From Bryobacteraceae bacterium (GTDB taxonomy: Bacteria; Acidobacteriota; Terriglobia; Bryobacterales; Bryobacteraceae): DNA of 44,724 nucleotides. Shown piece by piece: positions 26,250 to 36,675 of the stretch. Below the pieces are notes generated by a model that was not told the DNA's origin, did not search any database, and worked only from the letters and a program-made list of their open reading frames with translations. The stretch is from positions 1 through 44,724 of the forward strand of contig JAIMAR010000005.1 in the NCBI GenBank assembly GCA_023511855.1. Direction: 5' to 3'. Each line of letters starts with the position of its first letter. Within the stretch, counting starts at the first letter, position 1. Both the position numbers and the translations under genes were made by a program.

Positions 26250-27428
26250 TCAGGAGGAAGGCCGCCGTTCATAGGGCGTGCGGAGGAAGGGTCGTGCTTG
26301 ATTCGCGGCATCGGAGCCAGGGGCCCGCTGCTGAAGCGTGCGGTAGGCTTGTAAGGCTAAAGATCGCTTTCCAGCCAAGTCATAGGCTTGCCCTAGCCGC
26401 AACCAGGCAAAGCTCTCCGTGTTGAGGTCCAAAAGCTCGGCCCGTGCGGTGACGCGCTTCAGGTTTTCGATGGCTTGGTCCAGGTCGTTGTACCAAAACT
26501 GGATGACCCCGCGGGCGAAAAGAATCTTCTCCAGAGGCAGCGTCGCATAGCCGGGCGCACCGGCGGCTCTCAATTTCTCCATTTCCTCCAGCACCGCCAG
26601 AGCCGCGCCTTTGTCGCCCAGATCCGAGTACATTTGGGCCAGCTCGAAACGCAGGAGATGATTACGGGGGAAGCGCCGGATTAGGTCCTGAAGCAGAGGC
26701 ACGGCTTTGGCCGCGCTGCGCTCCCGGCGGTAGATGGCGCACAGCAGCACTTCCGCGTCGACGTCGTTTAAGCGGCCTTTTTGCGCCACTTCCTCCAGGA
26801 TCCGGATCCCGCGCTCTTTATCTCCCCGGAACCCCACCAGGAAACCGAGCATGCGGATGTGCCAGGGCAGGCTCCCCACCACGTACTCGTGGACGCCCTG
26901 CACCAGGCGCGCGTCGTAGTTGGTCGGGTCCAGGTCGGTGACCTTGTTGTGCAGGCGGCGGGCGGCGGTGGCGTCCCGCAGTGAGTCCATATACGCTTTG
27001 CGGACCAGGAAGTTGTAGTTGGCCCGCAGGCCGTGGGCCACGCCTAGAGTGTAAAGCGCCTGGACATCGCGGGAGTTCTTCTCCAGGCGCGCCTGCGACA
27101 GGCTCATCGAACGCTGAATGGCGGCGAAGAACTCCTTCTCGTCCTCGGGCGCCGGGTTCATCTTGGGACGGCGCAGAAACGGGTTGCCGCCGCTGACCAG
27201 CTCGGTTTCAAGCGCGCCCGTGCGGTACATCTCCCGGTACAAGATGGCCATGGCCAGGTGATTGTAAGCGCTGGGCTGGTCCGGTGTAGCCGCGATCTGG
27301 CGGCGGAACTCGGCGATGGCCTCATCGTACTCCAGGTTGTAAAAATGCTCCAGTCCTTTGGACAGAGGCGCCCTCTGCCCTGCGGCGGTGAAGGCGCACA
27401 ACAGAAAGGCTGCCAGCAGCCGGATCAT
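26250..27428 (-). CDS. Secreted TPR-repeat protein
   Basis: 392 aa. Signal peptide at residues 1-17, then helical hairpins with TPR spacing. The clearest are EYDEAIAEFRRQIAATPDQPSAYNHLAMA (split across residues 33-61), a pair near 275-305 with DLGDKGAALAVLEEM, and the last near 350-375 with AWLRLGQAYDLAGKRSLALQAY. TPR proteins mediate protein contacts, here in the periplasm. It lies 14 nt downstream of queG and is probably co-transcribed with it. No partner can be named. Confidence 0.75.
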   Translation of the reverse strand: MIRLLAAFLLCAFTAAGQRAPLSKGLEHFYNLEYDEAIAEFRRQIAATPDQPSAYNHLAMAILYREMYRTGALETELVSGGNPFLRRPKMNPAPEDEKEFFAAIQRSMSLSQARLEKNSRDVQALYTLGVAHGLRANYNFLVRKAYMDSLRDATAARRLHNKVTDLDPTNYDARLVQGVHEYVVGSLPWHIRMLGFLVGFRGDKERGIRILEEVAQKGRLNDVDAEVLLCAIYRRERSAAKAVPLLQDLIRRFPRNHLLRFELAQMYSDLGDKGAALAVLEEMEKLRAAGAPGYATLPLEKILFARGVIQFWYNDLDQAIENLKRVTARAELLDLNTESFAWLRLGQAYDLAGKRSLALQAYRTLQQRAPGSDAANQARPFLRTPYERRPSS

Positions 27429-27442
27429 GCGCTGATTTCATT

Positions 27443-28408
27443 CTAGCGGGGGGATGGGCGGCCGGCGGCTTCGAGCACGGCTCCCAGGTTTCTGCGAAAT
27501 CCCTCCCAGCCGGTGCGCAGGACCGGTGTCCCGGCAAAACTCCGCCGGAAATCTTCGGCATCGAGCGCTTGCAGCCAGTCGAGCGGGGGCGCGAAATGGC
27601 GCGGCTGAAAAGCCGGCTCGCCGGTTGCCGGCGCGCGCCGGTTCCAGGGGCAAACATCCTGGCAGATGTCGCAGCCGAAAAGATGGAAGCCCAGTTCCGC
27701 CTTCAGGCTGGATGGCATGGGCCCGCGGAGTTCGATCGTCAGGTAGGAGATGCAGCGCCGTGAATCCACGGCGTAAGCGGGGCCTCCGACTTGTCCGGTG
27801 GGCACGATGGCGCCGGTGGGGCAAGCCTCGATGCAGCGCGTGCAGGAGCCGCAGCGGTCCGGCGCCGGCCGGTCCGGCTCGATGTCCAGCGAGACCAATA
27901 GCTCGCCCAGGAAATACCACGACCCGGAGCGCTCGTGGATCAAGCAAGAGTTCTTGCCGATCCAGCCCAGCCCCGCCTGCCGCGCCAGCGCCCGTTCCAA
28001 AAGCGGCGCGCTATCGCAGGCCGCGCGCCATTCAAAGGGCTCTCCCACAGCCTGCTGGAGCCGCTCAGCCAATCGCCGCAGGCCTCGGCGCATCACCTTG
28101 TGATAGTCGCGTCCCCAGGCGTAGCGGGAAATCCAGGCGCGCCCGGGCTCGTGAAACTCGGTGGAATACGGGTGTGGCGTGTTGTAGAGCTTGCCCACGC
28201 AGATCACCGAACGCGCCGAAGGCAGCAACGAGCGAGGATCGGCGCGGAGCGCCGCGCGGTGATCGGTGAGGTACTGCATTTCGCCGGCCATGCCGAGCCG
28301 GACCCAATCGAAGAACCACTCCGCCTCGGGCAAGGGTTGCGCCCGGGCCACGCCCGCCAGCTCGAAGCCGCACTCATAGGCCAGCCGCCGGACCGTCTTC
28401 CCCGTCAC
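27443..28408 (-). CDS. queG: Epoxyqueuosine reductase QueG
   Basis: 321 aa, GTG start. QueG performs the last step of queuosine synthesis in tRNA, reducing epoxyqueuosine with cobalamin and two 4Fe-4S clusters. The N-terminal cobalamin-binding region includes SRYAWGRDYHKVM and QAGLGWIGKNSCLI. Cluster motifs are CGSCTRCIEACP and CDICQDVCPWN, complete in their cysteines, around residues 188-245. The C-terminal HEAT-like extension of longer homologues is absent; the chain stops soon after the ferredoxin-like part, as in the short form. queA and tgt are not in the window. Confidence 0.93.
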   Translation of the reverse strand: MTGKTVRRLAYECGFELAGVARAQPLPEAEWFFDWVRLGMAGEMQYLTDHRAALRADPRSLLPSARSVICVGKLYNTPHPYSTEFHEPGRAWISRYAWGRDYHKVMRRGLRRLAERLQQAVGEPFEWRAACDSAPLLERALARQAGLGWIGKNSCLIHERSGSWYFLGELLVSLDIEPDRPAPDRCGSCTRCIEACPTGAIVPTGQVGGPAYAVDSRRCISYLTIELRGPMPSSLKAELGFHLFGCDICQDVCPWNRRAPATGEPAFQPRHFAPPLDWLQALDAEDFRRSFAGTPVLRTGWEGFRRNLGAVLEAAGRPSPR

Positions 28409-28512
28409 GCTTCCATGCTAGCGCAGCAGGACCGGCGCTCCGGGCCTCTCCGTTCAACCCCCAATATTCGCCGTACAACCGCCGGGCGGGGCCGTTCGGC
28501 CTATTTAAGTGG

Positions 28513-28532
28513 TTCAATCCGAAGGGTTTGAA
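28513..28532. promoter_or_regulatory. Inverted repeat upstream of the Tes-like gene
   Basis: TTCAA-N10-TTGAA lies 55 nt before the start codon in the 178-nt gap shared with queG. It could be an operator or overlap a -35 (TTGAAT), but no convincing -10 follows. Confidence 0.3.
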
Positions 28533-28572
28533 TAAACTGGAAATGCAGAGAATCGACCCGGAAATTCCCATT

Positions 28573-28578
28573 AGGAGG
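28573..28578 (+). promoter_or_regulatory. Consensus ribosome binding site of the Tes-like gene
   Basis: AGGAGG, 8 nt before the GTG at 28587. It is the strongest Shine-Dalgarno in the window and fixes this GTG as the start. Confidence 0.75.
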
Positions 28579-28586
28579 CAAGCAGC

Positions 28587-30218
28587 GTGAGTACGAGCAC
28601 CTTCGCCGCCGCCAAGCGCGAAACCTTCGAGATCCTTCAGCCTGCGGCGACCTACACCGGCTCGCCCATCCGGAGCATCCCCAAAGGCTTGCCCAAAATG
28701 ACCCTCTCGCTGTGCCCGGAGTGCACGCGCAAAATCGAGGCGGTGCTGTTCGAAGAGAACGGCAAGGTCTACATGGAGAAAACCTGCCCGGAGCACGGAC
28801 ACTACCGGGATGTGATCTACTCCGACGCCAAGCTCTACCTCAAAATGGAGGAATGGACCTTCGGCGACGGCCGCGGCGTCTCCAATCCGGCTGTGCCCAA
28901 CGCCACCGAGTGCCCCGATCAATGCGGCTTGTGCTCCATGCACACCAGCCACACCGTGCTGGCCAACGTCGATCTCACCAACCGCTGCAACCTCACCTGC
29001 CCCGTCTGCTTCGCCAACGCCAACACCGCGGGCTATCTTTATGAACCCACGCTAGAGCAGGTCCGGCTCATGTTGCAGACCCTCCGCAACCAGCAGCCGG
29101 TGGCGGGCCGCATCGTCCAGTTCTCGGGCGGAGAGCCGACGATCCATCCGAATTTCCTCGAAATCCTGGCCATGGCCCGCGATATGGGCTTCACCCAGAT
29201 CCAAATCGCCAGCAATGGGCTCAAGCTCACCGATCCGGAGTTCGCTTACGCTTGTAAGGAAGCCGGCCTGCACACGATCTATTTGCAGTTCGACGGGGTC
29301 AGCGACGACATCTACCTGCGCACCCGAGGCGAGCGGCTCATCGAGAAGAAGCTCCAGGCCATCGACAACGTGCGCAAGGCGGGCATGAAGATCTGCTTCG
29401 TGCCCACCATCGTGAAGGGCATCAACGACCATCAGATCGGCGACATCATCCGGCTGGCCATCGACAACATCGACGTGGTCAGCGCGATCAGCTTCCAGCC
29501 GGTCAGTTTCTGCGGCCGCATCTCCAAGGCGGAACTCGAAGCCAAGCGTTTCACCCAGGCGGACTTCGCCCAGGCGGTCATCGACCAGACCGGCATTTGC
29601 CGCCCCATGGAGGACTGGTTCCCGCTGTCGTTCGTGGCGCCCTTCTCCAAGCTGGTGGCCGCGTTGCGCGGCGTGCCCACTCCGACCCTCACCCCTCATC
29701 CGCACTGCTCCATGGGCACCTACCTGTTCGTGGACAAGAAGAAGCGCGCCACCCCGATCACCCGCTTCGTCGACGTCGGCGCCATGCTTCAGGAAATCGA
29801 CATGCTCAGCCGGAAGACCGGCGTGATGCATGTGAAGCTCTGGTCCAAGATCAAGGTCTGGAACTCGCTCCGCAAGCACTTCCATGAAGACCGGGCCCCC
29901 GAAGGCCTGACCTTCGAGCGATTCCTCCAGACCCTGCAAGGCCTGCTCGACAAGCGCTACGGCCGCGGCGAAATGGAAGCCAAGGAGTTCACCTACAAGA
30001 CGCTCATGGTGGCTTCCATGCACTTCATGGATTCCTACAATTACGACGTCGAGCGCGTGAAGCGCTGCGTTATCCACTACGCCGCGCCGGACGGGCGCCT
30101 GTATCCCTTCTGCGCTTACAACGCCGGCCCCACCTTCCGCGAGAAGATCGAGCGGCAGTTCTCGACGCCGCTGGATCAGCAGCCGGAGTTAGTGAAACTG
30201 GCGGGAATGGCGTCCTGA
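28587..30218 (+). CDS. Radical SAM protein of the tetraether lipid synthase (Tes) family
   Basis: 543 aa. A zinc/iron ribbon-like N-terminus, C43-x2-C46 with TCPEH (Cys67), is followed by CPDQCGLCSMHTSHT (Cys109, Cys113, Cys116), and then the radical SAM motif C134-x3-C138-x2-C141 (CNLTCPVC) with SGGEPTIHP. Later cysteines occur in HPHCSMGTYLF and PFCAYN. This order of cysteine motifs is that of the archaeal tetraether synthase family, which joins lipid tails by C-C bonds between sp3 carbons. In Acidobacteriota homologues are suspected to make membrane-spanning lipids such as iso-diabolic acid or branched GDGTs. Product and substrate here are inferred. It stands alone. Confidence 0.78.
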   Translation: MSTSTFAAAKRETFEILQPAATYTGSPIRSIPKGLPKMTLSLCPECTRKIEAVLFEENGKVYMEKTCPEHGHYRDVIYSDAKLYLKMEEWTFGDGRGVSNPAVPNATECPDQCGLCSMHTSHTVLANVDLTNRCNLTCPVCFANANTAGYLYEPTLEQVRLMLQTLRNQQPVAGRIVQFSGGEPTIHPNFLEILAMARDMGFTQIQIASNGLKLTDPEFAYACKEAGLHTIYLQFDGVSDDIYLRTRGERLIEKKLQAIDNVRKAGMKICFVPTIVKGINDHQIGDIIRLAIDNIDVVSAISFQPVSFCGRISKAELEAKRFTQADFAQAVIDQTGICRPMEDWFPLSFVAPFSKLVAALRGVPTPTLTPHPHCSMGTYLFVDKKKRATPITRFVDVGAMLQEIDMLSRKTGVMHVKLWSKIKVWNSLRKHFHEDRAPEGLTFERFLQTLQGLLDKRYGRGEMEAKEFTYKTLMVASMHFMDSYNYDVERVKRCVIHYAAPDGRLYPFCAYNAGPTFREKIERQFSTPLDQQPELVKLAGMAS

Positions 30219-30350
30219 GAAGGCAGCGCCCCCAAGCGGCGCCGGCCTGCCGGCTGCGAAACGCAGCGCGCGCCCTTTCGCTTCTGCGCTCCAGGCCCGG
30301 CGGAATCCACTCCCGCCGTGCTTCGGCGATAATAAGCGTGAGCGCGGGCC

Positions 30351-32099
30351 ATGGATTTCATCGAGCACCTGAAGTCCTCCGTCGACATCGTCAAAGTGGT
30401 CGGCGAGTACGTGCGCCTGAAGCGCGCCGGCGGCGGACCCCGCTGGGTGGGCCTGTGCCCCTTTCACACCGAAAAGACTCCGTCGTTTTCGGTCCACCAG
30501 ACGCACCAGTTCTACAAGTGTTTCGGATGCAACGCGGGCGGCGACGTCATCCGCTTCCTCATGGAGATCGAACGGCTGAGCTTCATGGAGGCCGTCAAGC
30601 TGCTGGCCGAGCGCCACGGCATCCCAATGCCCGAGCGCCGCGAACCGGCCGACGCCGAGAGCCGCCTGCGGGCTGCCGTCCTTGAGATGCATGAGATCGC
30701 CGGGCGGCTCTTCCGCGAGGCGCTCGCCGCTCCGGAGGGGGCCGCCGCGCGGGAGTACTTGGCGCGCCGGCGCGTCAGTCCCACGATCGCCGCGGAGTTC
30801 GGGCTGGGTTACGCCGACCGCTCCGGACAGGAACTGGTCCGCAGGCTTCAGCGCGAGGGGTTCAACGAGCAACAACTGGAGGCCTCCGGCCTCGTGCTTC
30901 GCCGCCAGGACGGCAGCGGCTTCTATGACCGCTTCCGCAACCGCCTGATGTTTCCCATCCACAGCGAGTCCGGCAAGATCATCGCCTTCGCCGGCCGCGC
31001 GCTTTCCGCCGAAGACGAGCCCAAGTATTTGAACTCGCCGGAAACGCCGGTCTACACCAAGAGCCGCGTCGTCTACAACCTGCACCGCGCCAAGGACGAG
31101 ATTCGCAAGTGCGGCTACTCGGTGCTGGTCGAAGGGTACATGGATGTGATCGGGCTGCACGCCGCCGGAATCCGTCCGGTGGTGGCCAGTTGCGGCACGG
31201 CGCTCACCAACTGGCAGGTCCGGTCTTTGAAGCGGCACGCGAGCGAGGTGATCGTGAATTTCGATCCGGACGAGGCGGGCGGCAATGCCGCCGAGCGTTC
31301 GATCCAGCTTCTGCTCGAGGAGTCCGCGCAAGTGCGGGTGCTGGAATTGGAAGGCGGCCTGGACCCGGACGAATACGTCAAGCACTCGGGCGTGGACGTA
31401 TACCGGCGGAAGCTGGAGCAAGCGCCGGGCTACTTTGTGTGGCTCGCGGACCGCGCCCAGCGCCGCTTTGACGTGCGCACGGCGCAAGGCCAGGTGGCGG
31501 CGCTTCAATTGCTGCTGCCGGCTATTCAGCGCGTCAGCGACAGGCTGGAACGCGCGGCCATTGCCAGCGAGGTGGCCGGGCGGCTCGGCGTAGCCCCGGG
31601 GCTGGTGTTGGACCACTTCCGGCGGGCCGCCACCGAACGCAAAGCAGGCGCGATGCGGCCTCCGGCGCAGCCGGTGCGTCCGGTGGAGAAAATCCTGCTG
31701 AATGCCGCGCTGCTGAGTCCCGAAGTGCGCGATGAGGTTTTGCCCAGGCTGGAGTCCATGCCGGAGTTCGATCAGTTTTTGACCCGCCGCATCTTTGAGA
31801 AACTGGCGCTGCTGCACAACACGCAGCGGGAGTTCACGTTCGCCGATCTGGATGCGCGGCTGGAGGAGGCGGACCGCGCGCTGGCGGCCTCGCTGGTTTT
31901 TGCCGATGAGTTGGATGAGGAGGTCTACACGCTGGAGCAAGCCCGGGCCTGCCTTGCCGCCATGGAGCGGGAGCGCCGGGAAGCGGAAAGGAGGGCTTTG
32001 CGGCAACGGGTAAAGGAGGCCGAGCAGGCCGGCGATTATGAAGCGGTGTTGCGCTTGACCCGGGAGCTGGCCCGGCTAAGCCGGCAGCGAGCAGGGTAA
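30351..32099 (+). CDS. dnaG: DNA primase DnaG
   Basis: 582 aa. It makes RNA primers at the replication fork. The N-terminal CHC2 zinc ribbon has C36, H39, C57 and C60. The primase core with YADRSGQEL and GRALS segments leads to the TOPRIM metal site: VLVEGYMDVIGLH near 262 and NFDPDEAG near 302. The C-terminal part (about 430-582) is the DnaB-interaction region, with a highly charged Arg/Glu helix at the end. GATAAT at 30328-30333 is a possible -10, 17 nt before the ATG. It forms the dnaG-rpoD pair of the macromolecular synthesis group; rpsU, often first, is absent. Confidence 0.96.
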   Translation: MDFIEHLKSSVDIVKVVGEYVRLKRAGGGPRWVGLCPFHTEKTPSFSVHQTHQFYKCFGCNAGGDVIRFLMEIERLSFMEAVKLLAERHGIPMPERREPADAESRLRAAVLEMHEIAGRLFREALAAPEGAAAREYLARRRVSPTIAAEFGLGYADRSGQELVRRLQREGFNEQQLEASGLVLRRQDGSGFYDRFRNRLMFPIHSESGKIIAFAGRALSAEDEPKYLNSPETPVYTKSRVVYNLHRAKDEIRKCGYSVLVEGYMDVIGLHAAGIRPVVASCGTALTNWQVRSLKRHASEVIVNFDPDEAGGNAAERSIQLLLEESAQVRVLELEGGLDPDEYVKHSGVDVYRRKLEQAPGYFVWLADRAQRRFDVRTAQGQVAALQLLLPAIQRVSDRLERAAIASEVAGRLGVAPGLVLDHFRRAATERKAGAMRPPAQPVRPVEKILLNAALLSPEVRDEVLPRLESMPEFDQFLTRRIFEKLALLHNTQREFTFADLDARLEEADRALAASLVFADELDEEVYTLEQARACLAAMERERREAERRALRQRVKEAEQAGDYEAVLRLTRELARLSRQRAG

Positions 32100-32110
32100 G
32101 GTTTATGTTG

Positions 32111-32116
32111 TAGAAT
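32111..32116 (+). promoter_or_regulatory. Possible -10 box before rpoD
   Basis: TAGAAT in the 39-nt dnaG-rpoD gap, 22 nt before the GTG start. There is no clear -35. It could let the sigma factor be made separately from primase. Confidence 0.35.
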
Positions 32117-32138
32117 GTGGTAAGTTACGCCGTCGGGC

Positions 32139-33845
<1,707 letters not shown>

Positions 33846-33846
33846 C

Positions 33847-34449
33847 CTAACCGCGGTAGATGCCCCGCGCCAGGGGCACGACTGCCTCCGGCACGAGATG
33901 TTCCCAAGGTTCACCTGCCGAGATTCGTCTGCGGATTTCTGAAGCGCACACGGGGTCATAATCAGGCGGCATGGGGATGGGCCGGACGCGGTCCCGCACC
34001 GCCTCGGGTGGCATGAACGGCCCGCCGCGGGGCGCCACCAGCAGCTCGAAAGCCTCCAACATCTCCCGCGCGGCGCCCGGGCGGCCGTAATCCCAATTCA
34101 GAAAACGCTCGGCGGCGTCGCGGCCGCATAAGATCTTGAGCGCCACAGCCGGGCCGTAAGCCTGGCGGCACTCGGCGGCGATTTCGGCGAACAAGCCGCC
34201 CTCGCTCACGCCCAGCGAAAACCGCGGGTTGGATTCGATGGAGGCTTGCACCATGCGCAGCCGGTCTTCCAGGCTCGCCCCTTCGTAGCGCTTGTGGGGG
34301 AAGAGGCGCGGCAGCACAAAGAGAACTTCGTCCGCATGCGCGAGTCCCGCCTCCGCCAGCGCCAGGTGGGCACGGGTGGGAGGGTTAAAGGATCCCGGCA
34401 ATATGGCGACCGAGCGCGGCTGGCCTGCCGCGCGGCGGATGAATTCCAC
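33847..34449 (-). CDS. nadD: Nicotinate-nucleotide adenylyltransferase (NadD-type)
   Basis: 200 aa, GTG start. It makes deamido-NAD from nicotinate mononucleotide and ATP. The nucleotidyltransferase motif GSFNPPTRAHL is at 19-29 (HxGH-like, here TRAH), PHKRY follows near 51, and the closing ASEIRRRIS near 169 is the ISSTxxR-like motif. Those fit NadD better than CoaD, although the first motif and the spacing after it deviate from textbook NadD, so a NadD-like paralogue is possible. TAAGAT lies 6 nt before the start. The usual neighbours (obgE, rsfS) are missing. Confidence 0.78.
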   Translation of the reverse strand: MEFIRRAAGQPRSVAILPGSFNPPTRAHLALAEAGLAHADEVLFVLPRLFPHKRYEGASLEDRLRMVQASIESNPRFSLGVSEGGLFAEIAAECRQAYGPAVALKILCGRDAAERFLNWDYGRPGAAREMLEAFELLVAPRGGPFMPPEAVRDRVRPIPMPPDYDPVCASEIRRRISAGEPWEHLVPEAVVPLARGIYRG

Positions 34450-34561
34450 AGAAGTATCTTAGCCTCCCCGCTGCGTGGCGCGCCGTTGGCCCCCGGCAGC
34501 CGCGCCAGCCTCGAAGGGGGCGGATTTGCGGCCTGGCCTGCTGCCCAAATGTCCGCCGGTC

Positions 34562-35605
34562 CTAGAAGTCGGCGCTGACCGAGGAGGAGCCTCCGTGGAC
34601 GTTCGACAAGGTCACCGACACGGAGGTGATATCGCCCAAATTCCCCTGCACGGTGAAGGGCTGCGTGTACACGAACGCGCTCCCGAACTGCTGAGACGCC
34701 TCGCCTTTGTACCACTGGTTAAAGGCGTTTTCCACATTCACGGTCGACGACAAGGTCTGGTAGCTGCCGGTCAAGTTCGTCTTAAATTCAAACTTCGCCT
34801 GCGTGACTTGACGCGGGGTGGAGAAGCCCGTGACTACGACCTGGAAACCGCCCCCGCCTTTGATCACCCGGACCGATCGGATCTGCGGCATGGAGCGGGA
34901 AACCGTGATGGTGCGCACCGGGGCGATGGCCGGAGTGAGATTCACTCCGCCCGCGGAGTATGCCAGCCGGAGCCGGATCTTGCCGGCTACCGTGCCGGTT
35001 TGCAGCGTGGGCGGGCTGAGCCAACGCGCACTCAACTCGCCCGCCGGGATCATGAAATCGATGGCGCGGCCCCCGGAGGAGAATTGCACGGAAGGATCAT
35101 CGCTGGGGTTGACAGCGTCCGGCTCGAACGTCAGCGTCACCGTGCCGGTGATGTCGAGCGGGTAGCTCGAGCTCAGCCTGATATCAAAGGCGAGCTGTTC
35201 GGCCGGAGAGACCGAATCGGCCACGCCGGTAATCGAGATCGCCGGCGTCGGCGGCAGCGCCACCACCAATCCGAAGCTCCTGGAGGCCGTAGCTCCGGCC
35301 GCGTCCTGAACGGACGCGGTGAAGTAGTACGCCCCCGCACGTTCCGGCGTGCCGCTGATCACTCCGCCGCTGCTCAAGGTGATCCCGGGAGGCAGCGAGC
35401 CGGAAACCAGCGCCCAGGCGTACGGCGGGGCGCCGCCGGAGGCGGACAATGCCTCGGAATAAGGCTGAGCCAGTGTCGCCCAGGGCAGGGAGGCCGCAGT
35501 TTCGATCACCAAGGCGGAGGACTCGTCCGCCAGGGAACTGGGGACCAGCCCATCGGCGGCTGCCACGAACAGCCAGAGGACCATCGCCAAGGCACAACGC
35601 CTCAC
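34562..35605 (-). CDS. Secreted Ig-like (He_PIG type) protein, third gene of a secreted-protein operon
   Basis: 347 aa, GTG start overlapping the stop of the gene upstream (GTGA). Signal peptide at residues 1-26. Residues about 32-116 form a putative Ig domain of the He_PIG type, recognisable by GGAPPYAWALVSGSLPPGI and GVISGTPERAG. The rest is two to three further beta-sandwich segments with no enzyme motif, ending in a Ser-rich strand and Phe. Secreted proteins of this kind are abundant in Solibacter relatives. It probably functions outside the membrane; the role is unknown. Confidence 0.68.
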   Translation of the reverse strand: MRRCALAMVLWLFVAAADGLVPSSLADESSALVIETAASLPWATLAQPYSEALSASGGAPPYAWALVSGSLPPGITLSSGGVISGTPERAGAYYFTASVQDAAGATASRSFGLVVALPPTPAISITGVADSVSPAEQLAFDIRLSSSYPLDITGTVTLTFEPDAVNPSDDPSVQFSSGGRAIDFMIPAGELSARWLSPPTLQTGTVAGKIRLRLAYSAGGVNLTPAIAPVRTITVSRSMPQIRSVRVIKGGGGFQVVVTGFSTPRQVTQAKFEFKTNLTGSYQTLSSTVNVENAFNQWYKGEASQQFGSAFVYTQPFTVQGNLGDITSVSVTLSNVHGGSSSVSADF

Positions 35606-36648
35606 CGCACACCTCCCGTTCTGCGAGGCGCGGGCCCTCGGCCAGTGTCGCGCTGAATTCTAACTGCCTCCGGGACAAACACAATCCTGGGCGCCGCCCC
35701 GCCGGCATCTAGCAACCACACGGGAGCGCTTGCTTCCTCCGAAAGGCGGAATGCGGCGCTTTCGCCCAGCCGATCGAGCGTTCCTGGCGTGCAGGGGCAT
35801 GCCAGCCGCAGCGTCTCTTCGCCCGTCAAACTCAGCCCCACTACGCCGGGCGGATCCTGCACCGCGACAAACACGCGGCGGTCTAGCGGATCGACCGCGA
35901 CCGCTGCCGGGCGCGAAATCTCCGGCATTGCGCCACCGAGCGGAGAAAACGACGGCTGATGTTTCAGGTCTTCGGCCAGCCACAGCTTGCCCGTTCCGCC
36001 ATCGGCGATCACCGCCGCCTCGCGCCGGTTCAGAAACGCCAGTTTCGCCTTCGCCTCCGTCCAGCGGATCAGCCGCTGGCCTTGCTCCGGGTCAATGATC
36101 CAGACGGGGCAAGGCTCACCGCTGCCCGCCGCCAGGATCATCCTGCCTCCGGCGCTCAGCGCCAACTCCTCCAGTTCCCCTTCCAGAGCAGAGAGCTCGC
36201 TGCTCCAGGCCAACTCCGGATTGTCCGGCAGCCCTTGATAAACTTCCACCCGCCCCAACGGCGCGTAGTAAAAGGCCGCTGCGCTCCCATCCGGGCTGAA
36301 AGCGATGCGCGTGGGCGAACTTGGCGCCTCCAGCACTGCCGCTTGGGGCGCATGGCTGAGGTTCCGCACCAGTGCCACCGTGCCGCCTTCGGACAGCACC
36401 GCGACGGCGTAATCGCCTCCCGGGGCTAGCCCGGCGGCCCGGATCCCGGACGGAGAGAGCACGGCCGCCCCGAGAGTAGCGGCGCCAGGAATGCCAAGCA
36501 CAGGCCGGATGCCCGTGTTGCGGTCGTAGAGGAACCCCATCACGGGTCCGCGGACCGTGCGGACCTCATTTTGGTCCTGCCCGCACAACCCGCCGCCCGG
36601 AATCAGCGCCAGTAAAACATAAATCGGAAGTAAGCCAAATCTCTTCAT
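35602..36648 (-). CDS. Secreted beta-propeller-like protein, second gene of the operon
   Basis: 348 aa from the ATG that begins a clean signal peptide (cleavage near LCGQ). An ATG at 36657 and a GTG at 36672 are also in frame, and no ribosome site decides between them. The chain has repeated strands of WD40/lactonase-type spacing: AFSPDGSAAAFYYAPLG near 125, an AVDPLDRRVFVAV repeat near 255, and similar blades between. The C-terminal 25 residues are Arg/Pro rich. The fold is inferred from repeat spacing. It may bind a ligand or act as a scaffold, and its function is not known. Confidence 0.62.
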   Translation of the reverse strand: MKRFGLLPIYVLLALIPGGGLCGQDQNEVRTVRGPVMGFLYDRNTGIRPVLGIPGAATLGAAVLSPSGIRAAGLAPGGDYAVAVLSEGGTVALVRNLSHAPQAAVLEAPSSPTRIAFSPDGSAAAFYYAPLGRVEVYQGLPDNPELAWSSELSALEGELEELALSAGGRMILAAGSGEPCPVWIIDPEQGQRLIRWTEAKAKLAFLNRREAAVIADGGTGKLWLAEDLKHQPSFSPLGGAMPEISRPAAVAVDPLDRRVFVAVQDPPGVVGLSLTGEETLRLACPCTPGTLDRLGESAAFRLSEEASAPVWLLDAGGAAPRIVFVPEAVRIQRDTGRGPAPRRTGGVR

Positions 36649-36675
36649 ATTCCGCATCTCAAAGTTTCCCACTGT

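Noticed and set aside
28511-28520. T-loop-like GGTTCAATCC suggesting a tRNA
   Set aside because: The flanking bases cannot form a T-stem or an acceptor stem.
30189-32006. Long open frame on the minus strand opposite dnaG
   Set aside because: Same cause. DnaG motifs are complete on the plus strand, and the antisense product is compositionally odd (Arg/His/Gln rich).
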